Positions 13,172 through 20,747 of a stretch of DNA of 48,961 bases are shown here, piece after piece. Numbering within the stretch: position 1 is the stretch's first letter; every line of letters begins with the position of its first letter. Both the position numbers and the translations under genes were made by a program. The DNA comes from a virus: IMG/VR virus record IMGVR_UViG_3300018080_000249, positions 1 through 48,961 of that record; one strand, written 5' to 3'. The notes below the pieces were generated by a model that saw only the letters and a program-made list of their open reading frames with translations, was not told the origin of the DNA and searched no databases.

Positions 13172-13423
13172 CTATCGGAAGTATACTTCCCTCCCGTTTG
13201 CGTATGCATGTAGCATCGCTCTGAGTGTCCGGCGTCCGCGCCGAGTTTCTAGCATATCTGCTATACGTTGTTCGTCGAGTTTCGTTTGGCGTTTCCATTC
13301 CGACAATGCGAGTGTTGATAGTGTGACGCCATCTTTGCGCCGTTTCTGGATTCGGACCGGAATACTACGTTGTTCGGAATGCCGCATATCCGGCCCGCTT
13401 TCTAGTGGCGTTCCGAATGCCAC
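13172..13423 (-). CDS. Putative helix-turn-helix protein, 83 aa
   Basis: The minus strand is chosen over an equally long plus-strand frame because its composition is typical of a basic DNA-binding protein: RRKDGVTLSTLALSEWKRQTKLDEQRIADMLETRRGRRTLRAML, with a possible helix-turn-helix around LALSEWKRQTKLDEQRIADML. GTG 13423 or ATG 13387 may be the start; neither has a good site. It would head the minus-strand cluster and could be its regulator. Confidence 0.45.
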   Translation of the reverse strand: MAFGTPLESGPDMRHSEQRSIPVRIQKRRKDGVTLSTLALSEWKRQTKLDEQRIADMLETRRGRRTLRAMLHAYANGREVYFR

Positions 13424-13745
13424 GCCCTAGCATAGCACTACGTATGCCATAGACTGCCCGATATCATGAATCAGTCACAAGTCTAATTATTGCAACAAGT
13501 TACGCAAGTTGTTGGATAGCAGCAGTTTATGTAATCCGTTATAACATAATGAGTTACGGTCAGCCGAAAGCCTACAGCAAATGTCGGGCCATGTAGGAAT
13601 ATCCAACACGACGTGACAATTCTTGACACCTTAAAGTCGGAAGTTGGGTAATGGCAATGGGTTATGTCTACGTCTTCAAGGTGTTAGCTTGCCGTAGAAT
13701 GTCACCAGCAAATGCTATGCCACACTATCACTTGCAAATGTCATG

Positions 13746-13768
13746 CCATGTAGGATAATCCTACATGG
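13746..13768. promoter_or_regulatory. Perfect 23-base palindrome
   Basis: CCATGTAGGAT-A-ATCCTACATGG, an exact dyad with one central base, suited to a dimeric repressor or a ParB-type protein. A related half-site stands at 13589-13599. Confidence 0.8.
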
Positions 13769-14025
13769 TACGCTGTTTGCTTATGTTACTGTATGGTAAC
13801 CACAGGTTACACAAACACAATATATGGTAGGGGCGCACATGTGCAGACACTACATGTAGTGGTGTTCGCATGATTCATGTATCTTTGCACAAGTAGGGCA
13901 CATGTGCAATTCGCCCAGAGATGCGTTATATTGCGTTTGACGCGAAAGCGCGTTCCTTATAGTGAAAGACTGCAATGATTCTAGTATGTATCCTATGGTG
14001 TTTGACGTGATAGTGTTTCGTTATA

Positions 14026-14053
14026 GAGTGTCGAGTGTCGAGTGTCGAGTGTC
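14026..14053. repeat. GAGTGTC tandem repeat, four copies
   Basis: Four exact, adjacent 7-base units. They lie about 100 bases upstream of the strong promoter at 14151, where activator sites or iterons would be expected. Confidence 0.85.
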
Positions 14054-14150
14054 AATAGCATGAATCATAATAATGTGTTACTGTTTGTCAGCTAGTCTGT
14101 TTATACTTAAATAGTGTGAAAGAAAAATGCACTATCTGGCAGGTTTTCTC

Positions 14151-14178
14151 TTGACAATGCAAGGCCATAGTCTAGAAT
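14151..14178 (+). promoter_or_regulatory. Strong sigma70-type promoter
   Basis: TTGACA (14151-14156), 16-base spacer, TAGAAT (14173-14178). The transcript would start inside the palindrome at 14182-14208, which is the classic place for a repressor. The upstream TTTTCTC is shared in outline with the candidate promoters at 14885 and 47425. Confidence 0.75.
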
Positions 14179-14181
14179 CCA

Positions 14182-14208
14182 CTAGTCGATAGATAGGCTA
14201 TCGACTAG
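14182..14208. promoter_or_regulatory. Palindromic operator over the transcription start
   Basis: CTAGTCGATAG (14182-14192) and CTATCGACTAG (14198-14208) are perfect 11-bp arms around ATAGG. The site begins four bases after the -10 box and ends 13 bases before the ATG of the next gene, so a bound dimer would block initiation. Confidence 0.75.
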
Positions 14209-14221
14209 ATAGGGGCTGACC

Positions 14222-14542
14222 ATGAACGTATCGCAAGCGCGTTATCTTCTGAAGAGTCTTCAAGAGTCTATCGCAAACATCCATGAAGCGCGTAAACTAG
14301 TGGAGGATATCGGCGTTTGGCTTATCGACGCAAGAAAAGAGCGTCAAGATATCGACGAAACGCATGAAGACAATCAACTCCTGGATGGTATAGCGGCCCA
14401 TTGCGCCGGATTGACTGTCAAGCTTGTTGACCTAGTATCCTCACCTAGCATGAATGGCAAGCATACGTCCATGGAATACGAGAGCCGCGGTTTCCAGAAT
14501 GCGCTTGCAATGCGTATCCATGACATGGGTCAGCTACCCTAA
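14222..14542 (+). CDS. Hypothetical protein under a regulated promoter, 106 aa
   Basis: ATG 14222 follows AGGGGCTGACC. The 106-residue product is helical with a heptad-like N-terminal half (ARYLLKSLQESIANIHEARKLVEDIGVWLIDARKERQD) and no membrane segment. No DNA-binding motif is obvious. It is monocistronic, between a strong promoter with a palindromic operator and a hairpin after the stop. That layout is typical of an early or switch gene, but its function is not recognised. Confidence 0.7.
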   Translation: MNVSQARYLLKSLQESIANIHEARKLVEDIGVWLIDARKERQDIDETHEDNQLLDGIAAHCAGLTVKLVDLVSSPSMNGKHTSMEYESRGFQNALAMRIHDMGQLP

Positions 14543-14550
14543 TCTAAGAG

Positions 14551-14593
14551 CGTATAGAGAAAGGATACCGACGTGGTATCCACACTCTATGCG
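14551..14593 (+). terminator. Hairpin after gene 14222
   Basis: GGATACC (14563-14569) and GGTATCC (14575-14581) form a perfect 7-bp stem. It is extended across a symmetric AAA/ACA internal loop by CGTATAGAG (14551-14559) and CTCTATGCG (14585-14593), with one G-T pair. It begins nine bases after the stop codon. There is no T tract, so it could slow exonucleases or be a weak terminator. Confidence 0.45.
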
Positions 14594-14884
14594 TATGGGT
14601 ATGCTAGAGTAGTCTATACTAGGGAGGTGGGGTCAAATACTAGGGTGGTATCGACATATCCCTATATAGTATCGAATCCTGGATACTGTTTCACATCGTC
14701 AAAAAATTTTTCAAAATTATTTTGAAAATTTTCAAATTTTTTTCTGAGGATGATTTTGAAATTTAAAATTAGGCACCCCGAGCCTTGCGTCTTGTACCGT
14801 TAGTATGGACACAAGCGCCTTGTACCATTAGTGTGAACACCATACGATATCGACCACCCGACGAAAATTTTTCTCAGTTTTTAC

Positions 14885-14914
14885 TTGACTCTTTGCTCAA
14901 TGCGTCGATATATC
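14885..14914 (+). promoter_or_regulatory. Candidate promoter for the virion gene block
   Basis: TTGACT (14885-14890) and TATATC (14909-14914) with an 18-base spacer, or GATATA with 16. The leading TTTTTACTTGACT matches TTTTCACTTGACT at 47419 closely. It lies about 80 bases upstream of the first gene of the long plus block. Confidence 0.4.
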
Positions 14915-14944
14915 AGTATGGGGTCTTTGTTAAAACAACCTTAC

Positions 14945-14965
14945 TTGTCAAGATTGCGGAATCAT
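14945..14965. repeat. 21-base repeat, copy 2
   Basis: Identical to 10764-10784. It ends 27 bases before the ATG of the first gene of the plus block. Confidence 0.75.
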
Positions 14966-14992
14966 AAAACGTTTGAAGGGTGATTCAAGAAT

Positions 14993-15550
14993 ATGGCAGA
15001 CATAAAGAAATGCCAAGATCCAGCCGACCCAAAACGGTGTCAGGCCGTTAATTCTCAGGGACAATGTCGGAATCTTGCTGCGGAGGGTAGTCATTTCTGT
15101 ATGGCACACGGCGGTAACAAAGCTCAGGAAGCTGCCGCTAAGGCATCCCTCCGCAACTACAGACTCACGAAGTGGTCCGCACGTATCCAGCAGCAGGCCG
15201 ATTCACCCGCTATCAAGTCTCTAAGGGATGAGATCGGAATCCTCCGTATGCTCATGGAGGAACGTCTTAACAAGTGTAATACCGAGATGGATCTCATCCT
15301 CCAGTCTCAAGCCCTAGCAGATTTGGTGATGAAGATTGAGCACATTGTCGTGAGTTGCCATAAGCTAGAGGATAAGCTGAAGCTCGTTGTGGACAGGCAA
15401 GCCTTGCTTCAGTTCGCTAGTATGGTCATCAATATCGTTGCGAACGAACTCAGCAACGAGCTTGGCGACGATGCCGAGGTCTTACTTACTACGATTTCGG
15501 ATGGTATCCTTGCCGCAGTAGGCAAGATTGGAGAATCAGATGATCTTTAG
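14993..15550 (+). CDS. Cys/His-motif protein at head of virion block, possible small terminase
   Basis: 185 residues from ATG 14993. The N-terminus RCQAVNSQGQCRNLAAEGSHFCMAHGG (about residues 15-42) is a short C...C...C-x2-HGG zinc-like module, related in pattern to the HGGxSTG type found in phages. The rest is helical, with a probable coiled-coil (SLRDEIGILRMLMEERLNKC) and an oligomerisation-like C-terminus. A DNA-binding head and an oligomeric helical body at the start of the packaging and virion operon suit a small terminase subunit. This is inference from position only, since the large subunit is 5 kb away. Confidence 0.6.
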   Translation: MADIKKCQDPADPKRCQAVNSQGQCRNLAAEGSHFCMAHGGNKAQEAAAKASLRNYRLTKWSARIQQQADSPAIKSLRDEIGILRMLMEERLNKCNTEMDLILQSQALADLVMKIEHIVVSCHKLEDKLKLVVDRQALLQFASMVINIVANELSNELGDDAEVLLTTISDGILAAVGKIGESDDL

Positions 15551-15800
15551 AACTGTTGCTGTCCCTACGACTCCCACGTCAATATATGAACTCCTCGATG
15601 GCCCGGAGACACGGACCCAATTCGGTATCGCGCTCCAGGCCCCTAGCACCAATGCGGCTGTCGTCAACTTCGGCAATGCGGGTCGTCAGCCGGGTTTCGT
15701 TCCTGCTGGTAGCAGCAGTGATGTGCTGCCGATCCACAGCTTAAAGGACCTGTACCTTGTCGGTACGTCAGGTGATGATATCATTATCATGGTCTTTTAA
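15540..15800 (+). CDS. Small probable virion protein, 86 aa
   Basis: ATG 15540 overlaps the previous gene by 11 bases after GGAGAATCAG. The product is beta-rich and Gly/Ala/Ser-rich (RTVAVPTTPTSIYELLDG...NFGNAGRQPGFVPAGSSSDVLPIHSLKDLYLVGTSGDDIIIMVF). The pattern is close to small phage head-fibre or decoration proteins. It precedes the large fibre gene. The exact role is unknown. Confidence 0.6.
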   Translation: MIFRTVAVPTTPTSIYELLDGPETRTQFGIALQAPSTNAAVVNFGNAGRQPGFVPAGSSSDVLPIHSLKDLYLVGTSGDDIIIMVF

Positions 15801-15891
15801 CAGAATACGTGCCTTGCGTCTTGTCACAGTTGTCCGAAGTCTTAAAAAGATGGCTTCAAAATCAGAGACGTTGGCTGAAAGGATTTGAACC

Positions 15892-18800
15892 ATGGGTATC
15901 ATCGAACCAACCCAGGGAGCCACGGGTGGCGGCGGTACAGTCCTAAGCCCACCGCGTCTCATAAAAAGTATCACGACCAGTGCCCCGCCCGGATCACCAA
16001 GTGCAGGGGATGCCTACATAGTCCCGGTGGGCGCTACGGGTGCTTGGAGCGGTAAAGACAACGATATCGCACAGTGGTCTGGCTCTGAGTGGACATATTT
16101 GAATGCGGCAGAGTCGTGGTTCGCCTACGTCGATGATGAGGATAATTACTACCTCTACACTGGTGCAGTATGGGTACAGATTTCTGTATCTGGTGCACCT
16201 GGTGCCCACGCATCGAGCCATGAGGACGGCGGCTCGGACGAGGTAGCCATAGAAGCCTTACCCACAGCAGGAGCCCTTGGTACGTCGCCTGTATCACAGG
16301 GCGACGGTAGCGTCGCTATGACGGCCGTAACGTGTGATTGGTCTGAGGCACAGATTTACTACTTCGGCAAGGGCGGCAACGACTCAAACGATGGCAAGAA
16401 CGTTGCTAAAAGATTCCTGACAATCGGAGCCGCTATCACGGCTGCAAACGCCCAGACTCCTAGCGCATCGAATCGCTTCTCAATCGTGTGTACAGATGCC
16501 GGAATCTATACTGAGGATGTAACGCTTATACAGTACGTGGCTATAAATGCTCCAGACGCAACTCTTATTGGTACGCTCAATATGGCATCAGATTCTATGG
16601 CTGTTTTTGCAGCGATAACGCCGGCTGCGGATGCCAATGCTGTAAATTGTAATATCACGGCTGGTGATACCGCTCACTTGAGAGCCAAGAAGATTGTTGT
16701 TACATCTACGGGCGGATTTGTTGCTGGTATCCAGATTAATAGTGGTATTCTCCAGTTTGATGTTGATACAATTAGTGCAACGGGGGATGCTGGTCAGGCA
16801 ACCGCTATCCATGCCAGTGGTGTTAATGCCAAAGGTCAGGGTTCTAACAAATATATTCAAGAAGAAGATTACTATGCCGTCTCCGCTGAAAGCGGCAGTA
16901 AATTATACCTCCAGCTTCAAGACATGAATCTTGTGGATGCGGGTTATGGTTTCAGGTGGGGTGGCGAAGGTTCACGGCTTATTGTTCAGGCTGGACGCAT
17001 ATATGATAGTGGTATACAGAATGGCCATGCAATCGAAGAAGGTGTCTTAGCTACTGATAATAAGGCACTTTTCATTATTAACGAAATCGATTGTAATGTT
17101 GCCTATAATGTCGCCTCCAAAGCCAATATGTATCTTTTTGTTGGCAAACTCAGTGGTACGGAGACTAATACTTCAACAGGTGAAGTTAAGGTCACGAAGG
17201 CCGGTACTCCACCTACACATGCGGCCTCACACGAGAACGGTGGCGCAGATGAGATCAGCGTCGCTGGCCTCTCAGGCGTATTAGCTGATGCACAGACACC
17301 TTCCTCCCATGCATCGTCACACGAGAATGGTGGTGTTGACGAAATCAGTGTGGCAGGTCTCTCAGGAACATTGGCTGATGCACAGACACCTTCCTCCCAT
17401 GCAACAAGCCACAAGAATGGTGGTACTGACGAAATTGCTACCGAGACAGCAGGTGCAAGCCTGATTCCGAAAGCCAAGGCTGCAACTGGCAAACTCGACA
17501 TTGGCTGGATGCCGGATGCTGTCGTTGGTGGTATGAATTACCAAGGTGCTTGGGATGCTACTCTCAATACCCCGACCCTTGCGGATGGGACCGGGACAAA
17601 GGGACATTATTACGTTGTCCGCACTGGCGGCACACAGGACCTTGGCTCCGGTAGTCTTACGTTCAATGCAGGCGATTGGGTCGTACACAACGGCTACATT
17701 TGGGAGAAGATGGACCATACAGACCAAGTAACCTCTGTGCATGGTCGGATTGGTGCTGTAGCCAGTGCCGTCGGTGACTATAACACCAATCAGATTGATG
17801 CTAAGGTGCTTGGTACCCCAACTTACGACTCTATGCAGGATTTGATCAATATCCTATTAGGGTGGGGTCTTATTAGTGGCGGTGTTATCACTGACGCTGG
17901 CGGTGGTCAGATCAATGTTTCTTTGGCCCGTTGTATCGCCAAGATCACTGATACTGAAATCACTGATACCATTTCTTTTGAATTAGCGGCACAAAGTGGT
18001 GTCGCGCTCACAGATGGTGTTGTCAATTATATTTCTGTGGATTACAACGCTGGTACGCCACAGCTTCAGGTTGACACGACCGGTGCTGATATCTGGGCGC
18101 ATGATCATGTGTATATTGGGTCAGTATTCCGTGATGGTTCGACACTACATATTGATAATGTTGGCAGCCAGCTCACGAACTTCAATACGAGGCTTCTTCG
18201 TAAGGATGCTGAACGTGTTGGACTTTCAGCCGAACGTGTTAGTGGTATTGTGATAGGCTCCAGCGGCCTTAATCTAAGTCTGACGGCTGGAGTCTATTAT
18301 CTTGGCTTTGCACGAAAGACAAGCGGCACATGGGACACGAGTGGTGCGGATGATTTCTCCTATTGGTACAATGATGGTTCGTGGCAGGAGGTCACGGCGC
18401 AGTCCGCGATCAATAACACGCAGTACAATGATTACGGAACCGGACTTGCTACACTGAGCAACAATAAGTATGGTGTCCATTGGGTCTTTGAGTGCTTCGA
18501 TGCTGCGCATCGCCACGTTGTTTACGGCGTTGGTGACTACACACTCTCAGAGGCACTAGATGCCGATGTTCCAGCTAACTTGCCGCCAATTGTTGCAGAT
18601 TACAGTTTTATTGTTGGTAAGGTTATTGTTCAGAAGAGCGCCGCGACCGTAGATGCTCAAGCTCCATGGAACGGCACCTTCAGTTTTGAAACTGCCACCA
18701 GCCATGATGCTTTGAGCGATGTAACCCCAGATCAGCACCACGCGCAGAATCACGCTGCATCGCACGAGCCAGGTGGCGGTGATGCAATGGCTGTTGATGC

Positions 18801-19353
18801 AGCGGCTGGAACAGGCTCGCTACGCACACTAGGTACTGGCGCACAGCAAGCGACAGCCGGAAATGATTCTAGACTTTCAGACTCACGCACACCATCCGGT
18901 GCAGCAGGCGGTGATTTGTCAGGAACATACCCGAATCCATCTGTTGATGACATGACGCTTAATCCCGCACCAACTTCCGATCATACTGCGAATGGACTCA
19001 AAACTACTGACACAGTTGGGGAAAATGTAGTGTTCGGTGATCTGCTCTACATGAAGTCTGACGGTAAGTATTGGAAGGCCGACGCGGATCAGGCTTCATT
19101 GATGCCCGGTGTCGTCATGGCCCTAGAAACGATTCTCGCTGACGCTGCTGGCGCACTTCTTCATAAGGGCTATGTTCGCGATGACACATGGAGTTGGACG
19201 CCTGGGGATATTCTTTATGCTGGCAACACGGCAGGGTCTTTGCAAGTTCCAGCTCCAAGCGGGTCGGGTGATCAGGTTCAGATTGTCGGCTATGCTGTGA
19301 CAGCCGATATTATCTTCTTCAATCCGCAGCTTGTCATGGTGGAGGTCGTCTAG
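15892..19353 (+). CDS. Large tail fibre / receptor-binding protein with DUF2793-like N-terminus
   Basis: 1153 residues. Residues about 20-105 match the DUF2793 pattern: SPPRLIKSITTSAPPGSPSAGDAYIVPVGATGAWSGKDNDIAQW...WTYLNAAESWFAYVDDEDNYYLYTGAVWVQI. A beta-helix-like portion follows. Residues about 440-525 hold three repeats of 'HASSHENGGxDEISVAGLSGxLADAQTPSS', and another HAASHEPGGGD is near 955. GDLSGTYPNP, common in collar-like fibre joints, is near residue 1005. The length, low-cysteine beta-rich composition and repeats indicate a trimeric fibre on the virion surface. Its position before the terminase is unusual, since most fibre genes follow the tail genes. Confidence 0.8.
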   Translation: MGIIEPTQGATGGGGTVLSPPRLIKSITTSAPPGSPSAGDAYIVPVGATGAWSGKDNDIAQWSGSEWTYLNAAESWFAYVDDEDNYYLYTGAVWVQISVSGAPGAHASSHEDGGSDEVAIEALPTAGALGTSPVSQGDGSVAMTAVTCDWSEAQIYYFGKGGNDSNDGKNVAKRFLTIGAAITAANAQTPSASNRFSIVCTDAGIYTEDVTLIQYVAINAPDATLIGTLNMASDSMAVFAAITPAADANAVNCNITAGDTAHLRAKKIVVTSTGGFVAGIQINSGILQFDVDTISATGDAGQATAIHASGVNAKGQGSNKYIQEEDYYAVSAESGSKLYLQLQDMNLVDAGYGFRWGGEGSRLIVQAGRIYDSGIQNGHAIEEGVLATDNKALFIINEIDCNVAYNVASKANMYLFVGKLSGTETNTSTGEVKVTKAGTPPTHAASHENGGADEISVAGLSGVLADAQTPSSHASSHENGGVDEISVAGLSGTLADAQTPSSHATSHKNGGTDEIATETAGASLIPKAKAATGKLDIGWMPDAVVGGMNYQGAWDATLNTPTLADGTGTKGHYYVVRTGGTQDLGSGSLTFNAGDWVVHNGYIWEKMDHTDQVTSVHGRIGAVASAVGDYNTNQIDAKVLGTPTYDSMQDLINILLGWGLISGGVITDAGGGQINVSLARCIAKITDTEITDTISFELAAQSGVALTDGVVNYISVDYNAGTPQLQVDTTGADIWAHDHVYIGSVFRDGSTLHIDNVGSQLTNFNTRLLRKDAERVGLSAERVSGIVIGSSGLNLSLTAGVYYLGFARKTSGTWDTSGADDFSYWYNDGSWQEVTAQSAINNTQYNDYGTGLATLSNNKYGVHWVFECFDAAHRHVVYGVGDYTLSEALDADVPANLPPIVADYSFIVGKVIVQKSAATVDAQAPWNGTFSFETATSHDALSDVTPDQHHAQNHAASHEPGGGDAMAVDAAAGTGSLRTLGTGAQQATAGNDSRLSDSRTPSGAAGGDLSGTYPNPSVDDMTLNPAPTSDHTANGLKTTDTVGENVVFGDLLYMKSDGKYWKADADQASLMPGVVMALETILADAAGALLHKGYVRDDTWSWTPGDILYAGNTAGSLQVPAPSGSGDQVQIVGYAVTADIIFFNPQLVMVEVV

Positions 19354-19363
19354 GAGTAGTACA

Positions 19364-20236
19364 ATGGCTTGGGAACACAAGGTTGCTGGAGTCTCCGCTG
19401 CGAACATCAGCAAGGTTGCTGGTGTGGCGAAGGCCAGCATTGAGAAGGTTGCTGGTGTCGGCCATCTCTTCACGCCAGCGGATATCACGACGGTGCTCTG
19501 GCTCGATGCTGCTGACGAAAGCACTATTCAAGGCAGTGGCGATCCGTTCCTTGTGGATGGTATCGATGACAAGAGTGGAAATGGCTACGACTTCAACGAG
19601 GCTTCTCCACACAAGCCATATTCCGGTGAGCGTACTATCAACGGTATCAACTGCATCTCACCTAATGCATCGGGTGCATGGGGCATGGGCCGTGATGCGG
19701 CGGACAATCTTCCGTTACTCGGCCTCGATGTGACGTGGTTCTTCGTAGTTGATCCTGATGGCGAGTCGTCACAAAGCAAGTTTTTCCAAAGCTCGCCGTA
19801 CTATACCGGACCTCAGAACGAGATCAACGGCATGCCGCATGTATCCGCGTACTGGCGGCATGAATGCCGTGATTCGGGAGACACTGCGCATACGGCGGTA
19901 TCCGACATCCAATCCGGGGACGCTCCAGTCATGGGCGACATCGAACGCAACTCTGGAGACGATCTCGTCTATTTCAACAAGAACGGTGGAGCGAGTTCCG
20001 ACAGTCAGGCATTCAACGCAACTGATCTTCGTACTGCTTCAGGACAGACTGCACAACTTCTTAGCTACTATGGATCGAATCTCAGTGACTCGTTATTCGG
20101 AGAGTTGATTATAGTTAACAGCATACTCTCCGCAGTTAACAAGGCAAAAATGCAGGGTTATTTAGCCCATAAGTGGGGACTTGAAGCCAATCTTCCCTCA
20201 GATCATCCATATAAGAATCATGCGCCTTGGGCATAG
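19364..20236 (+). CDS. LamG/concanavalin-like virion protein
   Basis: ATG 19364 follows AGGAGTAGTACA and gives 290 residues. The N-terminal 40 residues carry three copies of a 'KVAGV' unit (HKVAGVSAANISKVAGVAKASIEKVAGVGH). Then TPADITTVLWLDAADESTI and DDKSGNGYDF open a LamG-like jelly roll, and the end GELIIVNSILSAVNKAKMQGYLAHKWGLEANLPSDHPYKNHAP is the usual closing motif of this family in phage and marine proteins. It probably binds carbohydrate on the particle. It directly follows the fibre gene. Confidence 0.75.
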   Translation: MAWEHKVAGVSAANISKVAGVAKASIEKVAGVGHLFTPADITTVLWLDAADESTIQGSGDPFLVDGIDDKSGNGYDFNEASPHKPYSGERTINGINCISPNASGAWGMGRDAADNLPLLGLDVTWFFVVDPDGESSQSKFFQSSPYYTGPQNEINGMPHVSAYWRHECRDSGDTAHTAVSDIQSGDAPVMGDIERNSGDDLVYFNKNGGASSDSQAFNATDLRTASGQTAQLLSYYGSNLSDSLFGELIIVNSILSAVNKAKMQGYLAHKWGLEANLPSDHPYKNHAPWA

Positions 20237-20245
20237 GAGCATACT

Positions 20246-20599
20246 ATGGCTAAAAAGATTCTAAGTACCGATGGCGTCGTATCATTCGGGAAATTATTGG
20301 CTGCGTCAATTGTAGCAGCGTTTGTTGCTGCTTTGACACTTGCAACTTTCTACTTCACCCGTGAATCAGATCAGAATGAGCGTATCATCAAGGTAACAAC
20401 TTCTTTAGATAACCATATAAAAAGTTCTGATGACACTTTTCAGAGCCTAGACAAGACTATGCGCGAGCAGCGTCAGCATAATGAGAAAATGAGTAATTCT
20501 CTTACAGAAGTAACGGCTGTTCAGCAAATCCTTAAGGATGAGGATAAGCGACTTTGCCGCAAGATTGAGGACTTAGAGAAAAAGGTTCAAGGAGAGTAA
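20246..20599 (+). CDS. Membrane protein with coiled coil, holin-like
   Basis: ATG 20246 after GGAGCATACT; 117 residues. One transmembrane helix at about residues 15-38 (KLLAASIVAAFVAALTLATFYF) is followed by a charged helix to the end with heptad spacing (LDNHIKSSDDTFQSLDKTMREQRQHNEKMSNSLTEV...KIEDLEKKVQGE). This resembles one-helix holin-like or membrane-anchor proteins found near phage packaging genes. No endolysin is recognised next to it, so a lysis role is not established. Confidence 0.65.
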   Translation: MAKKILSTDGVVSFGKLLAASIVAAFVAALTLATFYFTRESDQNERIIKVTTSLDNHIKSSDDTFQSLDKTMREQRQHNEKMSNSLTEVTAVQQILKDEDKRLCRKIEDLEKKVQGE

Positions 20600-20600
20600 A

Positions 20601-20747
20601 ATGGCTTTCGGAATCAAGGATGGATCTGGTAAGGGCCGTGGACGCGCGGGTGGTGGCGGTAGAAATCGTAACAAGGGGCCTTGTGCAGTAGGTGGACCCG
20701 GTAAGGGTAAGGGTGGCGGACGCGGTAAGGGTAAGAATAGATCCTAA
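20601..20747 (+). CDS. Gly/Lys/Arg-rich basic peptide, 48 aa
   Basis: ATG 20601 follows AAGGAGAG; the stop TAA shares its last base with the terminase ATG. The product consists almost entirely of Gly, Lys, Arg and Asn (SGKGRGRAGGGGRNRNKG, later GGPGKGKGGGRGKGKNRS), with one Cys. Such a disordered, strongly basic chain could coat or tether DNA, or assist the terminase. Its coupling to the terminase gene is the only functional hint. Confidence 0.65.
   Translation: MAFGIKDGSGKGRGRAGGGGRNRNKGPCAVGGPGKGKGGGRGKGKNRS

Larger units (their letters stand above)
13430..14221. promoter_or_regulatory. Palindrome-rich control region B
   Basis: Nearly 800 bases without a gene, lying between the divergent minus cluster and the plus-strand gene at 14222. 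Perfect palindromes include a 23-base one at 13746-13768 (arms CCATGTAGGAT), CACTACATGTAGTG (13848-13861) and GCACATGTGC twice (13835-13844 and 13898-13907). GTAACC/GGTTAC lies near 13795. A half copy of the 23-base site (CCATGTAGGA) is at 13590. GAGTGTC is repeated four times at 14026-14053. CATGAATCA/TGATTCATG words occur at 13465, 13869 and 14059. This is the signature of a multi-operator switch or a centromere-like site. Confidence 0.7.
14594..14992. other. AT-rich non-coding region before the virion genes
   Basis: About 400 bases without a gene. Bases 14699-14768 are almost pure A and T, with interlocking TTTCAAAAT/ATTTTGAAA repeats that would melt easily. Two imperfect 22-base direct repeats starting CTTGTACC (14791 and 14819) follow, then a candidate promoter at 14885 and the second copy of the 21-base repeat (14945-14965). 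Confidence 0.6.

Noticed and set aside
13158-13430. Plus-strand frame opposite the putative helix-turn-helix gene
   Set aside because: Ser/Arg/Val-rich with no ribosome site; the minus frame has a better protein composition and fits the strand of its neighbours.
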